Source: Lethocerus indicus (Eukaryota > Arthropoda > Insecta > Hemiptera > Belostomatidae). Taken from it: a stretch of DNA of 64,000 nt. The position numbers and the translations under genes were made by a program. The stretch covers positions 7,378,001 to 7,442,000 of the forward strand of contig JACDQD010000104.1 in the NCBI GenBank assembly GCA_019843655.1. The letters are read 5' to 3'. The notes beneath the pieces were generated by a model that was not told the DNA's origin, searched no databases, and saw only the letters and a list, made by a program, of their open reading frames with translations. This document shows, piece by piece, positions 11,672-25,200 of the stretch (its first letter is position 1; each line of letters begins with the position of its first letter).

Positions 11672-14600
11672 GTAACAATTTAACCTTCTTCTTTCTTACC
11701 AGTAGACAAAAAGGAAAACGAAAATTCACAGAAGGATAATGAATTTAGAGGTGTCGCTCTGTAGGTAATTATGATATCGAATGAACAGAGTTGAAGTTAT
11801 ATAACCCATAAACTCAATAAAGGTTCAAAAAATTTAGTATCAGAGAAAGGTGGATTGAGGCCTTTGGTTTCGTTGCCACTAGGGAACAGTCCAAGTTATT
11901 TGTAACCTGCCAAACGAGAAAATATAATTCCATATAATGGTCATTTTCTCTTACGAAAATCAGTTTGCTTCATCGCTAGAGATGATATTCAAATATACGA
12001 ATACGTTTCGCTAAATATTTGTGGACCTGCCTGTGCAAAAGGTTTTCACCGCTTAATTCCAGGAATTCTATATCGGGAATTTTACATTTCTAAATAAATC
12101 CTCGTTGTTCCGGATTGGAGGTTGAACAGTGGAGGAATGTCGACCGAAAGCTAGGCCTTTCGATGCGGCGGTTTCTCCGACTTTCCGCCAAGGGCCCGAA
12201 TAAAATCCGAACTGGTCCGTCGTATAATTCAGACGGGAACAATGCACCTTCGCTTAGTGCAAAGGGCAATGGCCCAGTTCACGCTACCCTTGTACACGTC
12301 ATTTTACGAGATGACAGAAAATAATAAGGGTGCAAACAACAATATAAATAGACAAACAGTAGACAGAATGCAAAATCCTTACAATTTAAAACGTGGAACA
12401 AAAATCAAACTTTTCTTCGCATTTGTATATGAAATCAGTGAAATATAAAACGTATATGAAACACTGAGAAATATAAAGGGATGAGGCGGCAGTGTCTTAT
12501 TCCCGTTAACTAGCCGATAACAGATCGGGTGGTGGGGGAGGGTTTCAACGTTGGAGAAACTTTCTATTTGGTCAGGGTGGGTCGTACATCAATAAGACGT
12601 ATAACCGGAGAAAAACGTGGAGATTCCTTTAATTGGCTATAGATCTTCAATTCCCCCCCCCCCGGGCATTGCCCAACTCGGATAGTTTTCCGAACTTCAG
12701 AGAGGCTTCAGTGTTGCCTAAACTGACTGCCGAAGAGAAAAAACGAGGCAACTTTCACCTCGTCTCGTCTCTTTCAATTAACTGCCCAATTTGCGGAAAA
12801 ACATTTCCCTTCGATACCTGGCCTCGATTGCGGCTGACTTCATGACCGGAAAGACGAAATTCAACGAACTAAGCGTTTGAGTGTAATTTGAATTTAGTGA
12901 AGTATAATGTCTGAAGATAAGTGAGCAGCTGAAACCGGACTTCCATAAAACTAAACCGGCGAATATATCGCGCAAAATTATTTTTAGACTGCTATCTAGT
13001 TGTATCGCGTGTATTAGATGTTGTTTTTCAGATTTCGTTCCTTTACTTCGGGCTCTTTTTTTATTTTAAACTAACTACTGAGTATAGGATAATTAAAATC
13101 GTATAGCGGGAAACGTATGTCAGGCGGAATAACAGAGATTGCAATAAAAAAATACAATTGAACCTAATTCCATCTTTTCTATTATCTCACATCCAGATTT
13201 CTTATTTGTTAAAATATTATATATTTCTACTTGAAATGTTCAATTTTATTTCACGTAAATGCGTTTAAGGGGCCATCAATTTAATGGTTCAATATCGGGA
13301 GGAGTGCCGTTATTCATGGCTTGTCTGCAGTGGAATTTTTATTTCTCCGCCATTATATTGAACGTGCTTTATGTCTCTACCCTTGTCGCACACAGAATCA
13401 ATATATATTGCAAGAAATTTATAAAATGGACAGAATGGAAAAAGCGAGTAATATCCTGAGTTGTGATTTTATCTCCACGCATGTGATGTGTGAAATTTCG
13501 CACATTTGAAATTGTTGTTTCGATCTTCCGCCTCCCGTCATTGGTACGATTTTGCTGATGAAGATGGTGGGCTTGTGAAATCGGTCTGGTAAAAGTTCGG
13601 ACCATTGGAGAGGAGACTGAGAGTCGGAAAAACTACAGTAAAATACGTCCGTCTGACTCAGACAGAAAACGTCTTGTGAATAAATCGTAAAACTTTCTGT
13701 TGGCGGTTTCAGTCTTCTTCGGATAGTGAGGTACGAAAAGAGGAAGATCACTCTGATCTTCCTCGCGGGGAAACCGGAGGCGGAGGAAGCGAAGCGTTGG
13801 CGGCAACCGGGAGCTGCAGGACGAGCCCGGGTAGAGCCGAAGAGAGGAATAGCAGGCAAATTGGACCCGCCACCAACCAGAGCGATAAGTCACCATCCAG
13901 GATACCCAGACCTCTAGTACCACCAAGTCAGTACTTAACAGTAAATAACATTAGTTATTTTCCTTAATATTTTAAACTATGTGCTTAATATTTGATGGTT
14001 TGGCCGAACCCTACAGTTCAAGTCCGTATGTCCGAATTGGTTTCAGGTATAATGTTTCACCTTAATAATTTATTTGTAATCATAGTTTTGATCTATTCCA
14101 GTCCAGTCATAAATTGTACATGAGGCTTTTACTTTGTGTTGTAAAATGACAATGTAGTCATAAATTGTTTAATGTTGGGCACCATTTTTACGTATACAAC
14201 ATACATGTGTTGGAACGAATAGAGAAATATACAAAATAAACCAGATATAGCATATAACCTGCTGAAACATTGACAGAAAAACCGGATCTACTCAGCGAAG
14301 TGGAGCCTAAATACAAGGCGAGTGCCGCCGGCAGTAACAACACTTCTGGTAGTAACACACCCAGAGGAGGATCCCTGATGCAGACCAAGGGATCACCGAG
14401 GAATGTACATCAGCCCCAGTCGCAACAGCATTTGGCGGTGAGCCCTCCAGCCGTCAAGGGCCTCGAGGCCAGGTACAAGATCCAGATGAAGAAGTACAAG
14501 GAGACCCTGCAAGCATTTAACGCCCTAAAGGTAGGTTCAGAATGGAGTCTGACAAAAGGTATGAGGTACATCATGCTGAGACTCTCTGAGCACTACCCTT

Positions 14601-16206
14601 GCATCGTCCTCCCGTTCGGATTGCAACAAACGGTGGCGAGATTACTAGAACCAAATTAGCATGAGGAAAATTAAAATAGACTCAGGCTTGGTTGTACCTC
14701 CTTGGTGGCGTTATCATTTTGTACGCCATTCATAGACAACAGAAACCATGTTGTCCACAAATTTCAGGCGAAAGTCCAGTCGGAGAAGGATCACTTGGGT
14801 CAGATGAAAGATCAGATGGTGACGAAACTGGGTATAAACCCCGGCAATATACCGGAGCCGTCCATCAGACCAGCGGTACTTCCTGCCCCGCCCGCACCCC
14901 CGCAACCGCCCCCCGCCTCGCCAAGATCCAATCAGCTGTCGCCGAGGAAACAACAGCCCAAACAGGCCCCAGGTAAAATATCCCCTCGTTCCACATCATA
15001 GGCGCCGAATGCTCAGTATTAGCGTAATTAGTAATATATAAATAGGAAAAAGGACAGACAATTTTATAGATAATGCTTCTAACTTTACATTTTTACGCAC
15101 TTAATTAAGAATGTAGTAAATATAAACTTTAGGTAACGCCAAAGGTAAGAGGCGGTAATTATAAATTTATGACGGTAAGATGAAAACGGCGCTTGGTCAT
15201 ACTAGACCCGCCACACTAGCCTGTTGTGCGGGATTGCCGCGTATAGGCGCCGTACTGAAATGTTTACTTGTATTAATTGCTAGTGTCGGCAAATATTTAA
15301 AAGGGGACTCTCATTTACTCCTGTATTTAAAACTGAAACTTCTTCTGTACCACAATAAATATTTCATGTTCTCTCTGACACGATATTTTTCCTTCTACGG
15401 CGAAGGAATCTCGCAATTTTCATACTGGAAAATAAATTAACTAGGTATTTTTTTATAAAGTATTTTCAGTTTAAATTTAGAATGTTCCAGTCTAAAGACC
15501 ATCGGCGCGCCATCTATTAGGCGCATTCCACACTCATCCAAGCTTTCTCATACAGTTCATAGTCCATCCGTTCCTTGAATAATGATCCATTAATGTTTCT
15601 CACCACCTCCAATAATGTATCTTACTGAGGCGTAAGAATAAATAACTAAATTGGCCAGATAAATAAATACTATGAATAGATGTAATTCTTAAGAAAAAAA
15701 AGAAAGAGAGAAAGCGAGAGTGGGGGCGAGAGAGAGAAAGAAGAGAGAGGGGGGGAAACGAAATTGTCTTACTAATAACATTATCTTTGATTTATTTCGG
15801 ATTCAGGTACTCCACAGGGTCCATCGGTGCAGAGGCTAAAAGCGAAGATTGAAATTTTGGAAGGAGAGAGAGCCGACCTTCTCGAAAAACTGTGTAGCCT
15901 CAACAAACACTACGAGAGTCAAACCAACTACCTGAACAAGATCAAAGAAGAAATGGTAAAACAAAACGATGTAAATAACGCATGTGTGGAAATTATTTTT
16001 GTCCCATGTGTAAATCGAATTTACATTCGTAGCGAAGAAAGTAAGGATAATAACAAGTATGACGCGAACGAATGCATAATAAGTAATTTAAACTACAGGA
16101 AATTATTACCTCGATTTTCAGAATTAGAATTCTTTACCAAAGCAAAAAACAACGGTATTCGTATTATGACTTATCTAGGCAAGTATTTAGACTAATTATA
16201 CTCCAA

Positions 16207-16299
<93 letters not shown>

Positions 16300-19200
16300 A
16301 TGTATACATTTCAGCCCTTGATGGAGGATAACTACAAACAATTGGCGGACAGCGTGAAGCGGGCCGAGGGCTGTCAGAAGTGCCTGGAAGAGAGGATTGT
16401 AAACTTCTCGAAAGACATCGAAGAACTGTCGGCGTCTTCGAACAAGATGTCGATTATCAGGAACAAGTACGAGAAAATCGCGAGGGAGTAAGTAACAATC
16501 TTTCTGTACCAGAGTACTTTATAATTTGTTGTCTGTCAAAAACAGAATGTTGAGGGGAATTTTTCTTCTGTTCTTTGCGATCGTTTGGAACGCCATCTTT
16601 CGTTCTTTTCTTCAGTCCCAATTTTCTCCGAAAAAGCGCCCTGTCAGCACTTGCACTGTAAGCAGTTCCAAACCGTCGCATCAAATCCACTGCTCGGATA
16701 AACGAGGGAGGACCCAGTTTTCCTTCCGTTTATAAACTTAATAAAATCAGGTTTGGTCATTTGCTAGACCGGTTTCGGCATCTCCAGTAGCAGCGTGAGT
16801 CACTTGGCACATGGGACGCTGTGCGGGACATCCCGTTGTACTTACTTCACTTCTACTGCAAGTGACAAGCGTCCCACGTGCCAAAGTGACTCAACCACAG
16901 TCTACGCTACAACCATAAAACGGGTATTCCAAACTTAAGCTTATCGCAATTTGAGATTAATCCATTATTCGCCGCCTGTACAGTTCCGAGGCTGTCAAAA
17001 TTCAGAGAGAAGAGGAAAGAGCGCTTTACAACAGAGAATACCAGCTGTTCGAAGCGGAAAAGAAACAATTGGCAGAGAAATATCAGCTAGAAAATGCAAC
17101 AAGGTAAACAAAATAGCTCGCTACAGCCGAGCGAATTCCGTATCACAAAAATACTAGTAGCAATAAATCTACAAGACGCACAATTACAGTTTAAAATGCG
17201 TATAATAACTGGGTTCAAATTGTACAAATAAAGAAGTTTACAAACGGGCTACTTCCCAATAATCATCATATGAAAGTATCATTTGAAATTCATCGGGAAA
17301 ATAAATGTTTATAAAACCGCCCAATGGAATAATATAACACATCACCTTAAACGTAGATCACATAGGTTATCATTTATCATTTCGGACTTGTGATGTTTGG
17401 AATTTATAATGTTTGCTCAGTCCACCCACTCTGGGCACGCTAAGTGTGGTCCGACTCTTCATTCAATTGCTCCTTATGTCCCAGGCGAACTCTCATTATG
17501 TATGGGCACCATGTTAAGTGGGAGCCACGTAGAGTGGAGCCTAATGAGTGGTCTGCAACCGCATGAGTGGCCATTTGAGCCCGTTTCAAATGCCGGTCGG
17601 TAGAGGACCGGATTCGTTTCCAGTGCCAAATTTAAATGTATAGTGATTGGAGATCAAGTAACTGCAGTTTATGGCTTGAAGGGTTTCAGTTGTCCATTAT
17701 TTTGTTTGCCTTTACATTTTTATATTGTTTGAAATTCTCGGTAGTGTGCTGGTATAGTCCAACCTACCCGAACTATTATATCCGTGGGCTTAACCGCGTT
17801 GACGTCGAATTGTAGAATTTTTAAAATAGATAAAATAAATTCTGAAAATAGGGCAGCAATTCATATTGGTGTAGTTATTGTAAGCACCGGTCTTTGGTAC
17901 CAAGACCAGTTTCGCTGGCTGAAGCCGCCAGTTATACATTGTTAGGGCTTTTCGTGTAACTTTATATACAAAAATGATTTCAGGAAAAAGCTGCAGGCCA
18001 CAATCAACGATCTTTGCTCGGAGAAACGAGAAATTGAAATCAAATGTCAGAAACTGCTGGAAGACATTGAAGAGCTCAGACAGTCACAGATATACAACGA
18101 AGTAAGAGGTAAACATGTCCCTGTTTTTTTTTTAAATCTCTATTTTGCCTTGATAAGAAATCTTTTTTTATATTTATTAGACAATGGGCCGCTGTTGCTC
18201 ATATTAGAAATAATTCGATCGAATTGGTTTCTTTCCGAAAATTAAATGGTTTAGTCGAGTTTTTAAGATATAATAATAATCACTCGGGTAATATATTTTT
18301 TTCACTTGTTTACTCGATCGTAATGTAAACCGGGTTCCCCATTCCACCATCTTCGGTATAATACATTCGGCAAATTCCTCCATGCTGGGGCATCACTATC
18401 ACTAAACTGAGGGCAATGTTTTCCTCATTTTGGCCGATATTCTGTCTTCATTCGCCGGTTTAGGCTTTGACAGTCTAGACATCAAAGAGACTAATTTGCG
18501 GAATGTGCTACTGAAGACGATGAGAAGCCGTGACCGGTCTAGTATGTAGAGCAGGCAGATGATCGCGAGGGCGATGACACGCTGAACCTACCCACGGCCG
18601 TTTTATTACTTGCCAGGCAGGTTTGCGTCAATACTGAGTTCTGTTTTTTCCCGGATCAGTCAACGACGCCAAAGAGGCTTCGGCCAGCGACAAACAGACA
18701 ATAGAAGATCTGAAAGCGCTACTGGCCGAGGCAAACAAAAACATCAAAAACATGGAACAGGCCATTCTAGAACTCAACCAGAAGGGCCACCAGATGGCAG
18801 AACAGATCATGGAATACGTGAGTACGACAACACTCAAATATAAAAATGATATTAGAATACGCGTTTTATATACCATGGTTCTGAAAACCCTGGTTTATAA
18901 ATCTCCTTTATAAATCTCTTTTCAAATTGGATTAAAAATGTTTTTAATTCATTTTGTAAGAATATGTTTCTTAGAACACAGAGTTTACAATAGCTTGAAA
19001 TGTAAGGAACCCGCCAACGGGAAAGGAACCTCCTGGAGGGTGGCATCTCTGTGCCATTTCTTGAGAACAAGAACGTTTGCCGCGGCTTTAATACAAAACC
19101 GAAAAACACTACTGATTTCTAGCTACTTGACATTTTTATTTTAATTTGCCACATAGGAACTGAAGAGGACCTGCGAGCAGAATCAGGCGTTAGATGTCAT

Positions 19201-22200
19201 GCGAAAGGAGTTGGCCATAAGAGAAGAAGAAATCAGATGTCTCAAGTCAGAGTTGACCGAAGTGATGGAGCGCCATCTCAGGCACCAGCAGCATTTGAAC
19301 AGGTTATCTTTAGCAGACGACGGTCGTTCAAAATTCGGTTGCGCTATTCAATTATTCGTTCCGATCTTAAGCTAGATCGGTTTCAACTTCATGGCACCTT
19401 CAGTTGCAAACGTACTGGTTCCTGCAAGGGTGTCCCCGACCACCAGATTGGAGGCGCATGAGCTTGTTGTTCGTAAGAAGCTCTTGGAGCCCGAGGCGAT
19501 CCTAAGGCATAGCACTTTTTAGCACTAGGAAAAAACAGTGCTTCAATTCAAAGGGACAACTTGGGCGGGATCAGAGGGCAAAGCCTTCATCTACCACAAT
19601 GATATCCGTTTTTTTGTAATCTTTTACTGGTTAACACAAAGACGTTACACTGGAGTATTGTCGTTTTCATTACCTACATCGCTCAAAATGTACATTAATT
19701 TTTATGTTTTTCTATAATTTCAGCAAATCAGAGCCGATCAAAGATACAGGGGAGTACATGGATCAAATACTACGGGAAATGGATCCAAATGTTCTCAGAA
19801 AAGAGGTGATTTAGTACAAATATGTGACAATGTTTAATCCCCCAGTCGAGTGCGGCGCTTCTGGCTGCAAGCCCGCACCACAGAAGTGTTGAGCGTTTAG
19901 TATCACGGCGCGCCGTTCGTCTGAACTTAACAGCCATTAAATGTATCGCTCTTCAGATCTTCTATCCTGTCCAGATCACCCTGTCTACACTATTACTTCG
20001 TATTAAAAAATTATACGTGGTGATATACGCCAAAATGTTACCCTAAAAGCTGACTATATAAAAAATTGACATTAAATTCTCTATCTAACTCGAGCACAAC
20101 AGCAAACTGACTGGGTGTCGCGGCAGGTCCTTAGAGTGCACCAGGTGTTGGGGGCCGTCTCCGAGGAGAAGGAGGGTCTGGAGGCGGCGCTCAACGAGAA
20201 GACGTTGCGGGTGTCAGAGCTGGAACAGGAGGTGACCGAACAGGCTAACGCCATAGACGTCCAGGCCGGTCTAATCGGAGTTCTATCGGCCAACAACGGC
20301 CACAAGTCGGTCAGCATCACCGGCCTACTAGATTTCGTCGAGAACCACGCGCCAACAGATCGTCAGGTATACCTATACACAGAGGTCTTCCTAACTCACT
20401 TTAGCCTTAGATTCTGAAATAATTTGCTCTTCAGGCGAAGAAGAATTTAAGATTTTGGAACCAACTGGGAGGCAGTATTTAAGACAGTAACATTAACCTA
20501 AAATAGTATTAAGTAAAGAAATGGGAATACATTAAATGAATCATCTCATTCTGCACCGTAGTAGGCAGTATTGAGAGCAAAACTTTCACAAATGCTCCCC
20601 TGGAAAAGGAACGACTAAAATATTTAATAAAAAAACCGTTTCTATCGGGTTTTAGATAAATATTGGTAATGGATTGTGGTTGGACAGGGGGCCCGAAGTT
20701 ACCAGGCTTTGGCTAGGAGGCTGCGCGAGGAGTTCGATATTGCGGCGGCCCCGGTTCAACAGGACACGAACGAGGATGTCCCACAGCAAATCGAGAGGGA
20801 CAACGACCTCGTCGAGAACACAACCCCGTCCACCTCCAGCACCGATTTGGTCCGTATATTAGTTTAGCCCGACTGATACCCTACTTCAGTCCAAAATACA
20901 TCGTCGAGGACGTTATCGGCGAGTAGGAAACAGGGTTACGGACCAGTTGTTGGCACAATTTCGAAGGTAGAAACATGCTTTCATGCCAGTTTTGAGCTCA
21001 ATTTTGGAGGTAGAAACAGGATTTGAGGCCAGTTTTGGGCGCAATTTCTTTACATTGCTAATAAATTAATAAAAAAAGTTAACAGAGGCCCACCCGATGA
21101 ATTCTGTTTTATTTCATTTTGATTTTTGTTTTGAAAATTTGTAACGTTTTCAAATAGCTCACTAAATCAGGAATGTTCTTAATAGTGACTTCCAATTACA
21201 ATCCGTTTTACCTGGTCCCAGTGCCATTGTGACGACCCTTTGGGCGGCAACGGCGACGTTCATCCCGAGGTAGAGGAAATGGGTCCGATGACTGTGGAGG
21301 AAGAGGAGGAGTGGTCGGCCGATGAGGAAGCGGTCGGTAGGAGAAGACTGTTGGAGGGGCCGGCGTCCGGAGCCTTTCCGGCAGGTGGTTCGAGGTCGAG
21401 GTCGAGGTCGAGGAGCGGTCTGAGGGACTACGACCGGATGGTGGCTGAGCTCGAGGAGAAGAAGGCGGTGATTGGCCGGCTCGAGAGGCGGATCAACAGC
21501 GTCGAGGGGGCCCACGTTCAGTGCGCCAAGAAGAGGATCAACTACGAGTCCAGGATAGCCCTTCTAGAAGTAGCACTAGCGTCAGTAACACTATAATCTC
21601 TCTCATACCGGCTCAGACTAACAATAAACAATACTAATCCGTTGCATTCTAAATTATTTTCTAACTAAAGAACGACGCTATTGGTTTGGGCGATACTTGA
21701 GTACTATTTTATCCACCAAATCCCTTATTAGGTCTTAAGGCAGACCAGTTATGTTCTTTTTTTACACATTAGGTCTTTTTGTGATGCCGAATATTATCTG
21801 TAACTCTATTGTTCTCTTTCCGACAGTTTCCACTGAAGAATGAACGAATCCTGCTCTGTGTTGAAGTAGCCACGGTAAATTGAAGCTTTTGGGATTATGA
21901 AAATGTATCGTGAAGAAATTTGGAAAAGAAATGCGTAAATGGTTTCAGAAACGTCGTTAAAAAAAGCACCAAATAAATAGCCTCTTGATCATTATTCTCT
22001 TTCTTTATCGAGTAATCACTATAATTTGTATCGCACACATTATGTACTACGCATACGTGGGACAAGATTATAATAGCAATATTAATATTTCTATATTTTG
22101 AAATGATATACATATATGGCAGTTAATATGGACTTAAGTAGCAATATATTATTGAATTATGGTAAATAAAGCAATTCATGCAGTAACATTATGCTGCAGA

Positions 22201-25200
22201 TTTTTCTGCTTGATTTCAAGCGTTTTTTTATTGGGATTAACAAAAATAATTAATCGTTTATGTGGTATATAAGTGAGGTAGTATTACTTGTTTATGACAG
22301 CCCATACGAGGAAGCTCCAATCAATCAGTCTTGCATTCCAATTGAGTTTTATATAAAACTGCGTCCATAAACGATCACTCCCGTTATATTTCAGGACACT
22401 TACTGTATGTAATACAATTCTGAAAAACTGTAGGTGAAATTCAGGTGACAGGGTAAATTTTTGTGTCGCCATGGCAATTTATGAAACAATTGGGTAATTT
22501 TTTATTTTAAAAAGATTGAAATTAAATGTAAAAACGAATTTGCTTATGGCCGACCGTCCCTTTCATGGGATGAAGAGGGAAGTACCGTATTGAGAAGTGC
22601 TCGGATTCTGCATCTTCATTGTGTTTCTATGAATCGGCCGTGAGTAACGTGATTTAAAACGTTGAAATACTAGCAACCTCCAGGAGTTTATAAATAGCGG
22701 TGACGTCATGCCCACTAGGAGGCGGGGCCCAAGTCATTCTTGCGTCGAAGTGGGCGGTTGAGGACTGGAATCGTGTGTTATCTGACACTTTGACGATGAG
22801 ATTAGGAGAGATTGTTTAGTTTAAATAATATAATGAACGAAAGTTGCCGCGACCAGAATTAAGATTGATAATGGTGCCAGCAAGAGATCGGGGAGGGCCT
22901 CTGAAGGAAACAGAACACGGGAGCTCACTCGCTGTGGTTACCAAACACAAGATATATCCCGAACTAGCGCCTGTTCTTCCCACAGATCCCACCGAAAGTT
23001 AATATAATACCATTATTAATGCAGAAAAACAATTAAATTGCAGTGGAGGGGAGGGAGGGCGAGGTGGAGCCTCGAGGACGGGGGAGATAAAGTGGACCAA
23101 CGGAGGTGATGCCTCGGCAAAGCCCAAGAAGAGAGTCAACTGGCCCCCAGAACCACTCCTCTGTTCCATCAACCACATACCGAGAGACCCCACCACCTCA
23201 TCACCATCAAAAACGAGCTGTAATCTATTTATATTCACTTGTTCATATCTATTCGCTCTAGTTTATTAGACCTATTTTGGCCAGTCTTGCCTTATTCTGT
23301 CAGCGTTCGGCCAGTCGATAAGTGAGTCATTTAAGCATAATAATTGTCGTTCGAGCCCATCTGAAATGCGACCGTATCATTCAATACACTACTAAGCGCA
23401 GAACTATTATATACTGATTATACTATCAAGGAGGAGTTGACACCTTCTCGGCCCTATAACACCAATCTCAGTAACAACAGTACAGTGACATTGCAGGATT
23501 CCCTTCCTGCAGCCAACATGCTCCTCGGCCTACTCCTTTGATATAATTTAAAATTCAAATGTATCCCGAACATTGAACAGAGTCCTACAATTGTCCGTGC
23601 AGCGAACAAATATTTGTTGCGTGACAGGCGCGGAAGAGAATTTCTTGGAAAACGGGGAAAACGATGACTGGAATTATCGGTCGCCGAGATCGTGGAGAGA
23701 AGTCCGAGAGAAGCAAGATCCGGGCCTTACCTCCATGCTAGCGAGGTACAATTACCAGCTCTACAGATACAAACACACCCTTCTAGATTTCAACAGGCAG
23801 AAGGTAAAACAATTTTCACAATTTTTATATAATACGGGAATAATAAATTTACGCCGACGGTAAGATGAACACGGCGTGTGGTCACACTAGACCCGCAACA
23901 CTAACTGATGTACGGGTTTGCCGTACTGAAAATTACTAAAAGCCGCACAGGAAATTGCAAATTTATTTTATTTAGAATTTAAACGCACAGACATTACGCA
24001 TATTTTCCTCCATATACATAACATGGTTTACAAGCTAGATTGGATTTGGGCTTCATCACACAGTTAGGTACTTTCAATTCAAATTCGCTATTCGAGGAGC
24101 TATTGTCCGGCTTGAAACCGCATCACCCTAACAACGAGCGGCACCCACTCCGATAAGTCCCCTTATCCAAAAGCTAATTTCATTATGCATGGAAATAATT
24201 AAAATTTCATTTGATCCCGAATCACTTGCGCCCAGACTACTCTGGAGTTATTTAACTTCAAACTGCAATCAGTTCAAGTGTAAATCACAAATGAGTTTTG
24301 TTTTACTAAAAAAAATGTATCTACGGCACTCCTGTCGTGATTTCTCTATTGTAATTCGTTGTTGTAGAGGTACGTTGAAAAAAGTCGGGATCGACTGATT
24401 TACCTGCGGCGACAGATCGTCGATATGGGAGGCTGCGTCACCCCGCCACCGTCGATACAGGTCAAATTCCGTGGTATATCCGAATACCATTCCACAATAC
24501 CGTAAATGAAAAGTCCATCATATATTGTGTTTATACAATATTTTACGCAATTAAATTATTCTGTATATAGTACTGTCTATGTTAACTTTAGAATTGGATT
24601 TTAATATGTCTGACCTATTAAGAAGTTGTAAGGATGTTGGTCCGAACTCAACTCTTAAGCCTACATTACACAAAGAAGGCGATTGGAATAAGTAAATTAA
24701 AACGAACCGATTATTTGTTGTTCTTGAATTTAAACACACGTATATACAATATATCATATACAATTTATCTTATTACTGCCGTTTAATCAACAGAACAAAC
24801 CCTTTTCGGGACGCGTATGAATGATTATGTTACTTAGTCATAACTATTCACCTGAATATAACTGGTCGTGTAATATTCATTATAAATTGAAAATTTTCAG
24901 ATCAAACCATTGATACAGGGTTGAACGATGAATTGGAGAAGCTGAAATCTCACAATGCCTCACTGCTTGAAGATTTGCAGAAGGTATATCATCACTTCTA
25001 TACAGTTTTCCAACTGTAAATAAGCTTCGGTTTTACGGGAACGGAACAATGACAGTGTCAGTGCTGACGGGAAGCTTTTTCGGCAATAAGTAACTACCGC
25101 GGTATACCGCGGTACTATAGTACCTCTTACCGACTGTGGCGGTTAACCGAGACTGGACTAGGTAATTAGCCGGACCTCTTTCGGCAGGTTGTCGAAGAAA

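Noticed and set aside
13419..13926. 146- and 97-codon minus-strand frames over exon 2 of the coiled-coil gene
   Set aside because: They are antisense to a phase-consistent exon and show no family features.
15180..15440. 86-codon plus-strand frame in intron 4
   Set aside because: Covers a dispersed repeat that is also present at 23.8 kb; not coding.
17577..17625. Possible tRNA-like segment with GGTCGGTAGAGGACCGG
   Set aside because: Local stem only; no A-box and B-box pair at proper spacing.
21162..21515. 117-codon minus-strand frame opposite exon 14
   Set aside because: Shadow of the Glu- and Ser/Arg-rich coding strand.
22999..23238. 79-codon minus-strand frame opposite exon 15
   Set aside because: The plus-strand reading joins its neighbours in phase and is preferred.
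23581..23803. Longer version of exon 16 starting at acceptor TTGAACAG
   Set aside because: Would fit if exon 15 did not exist, but exon 15 makes the shorter start at 23628 fit exactly.
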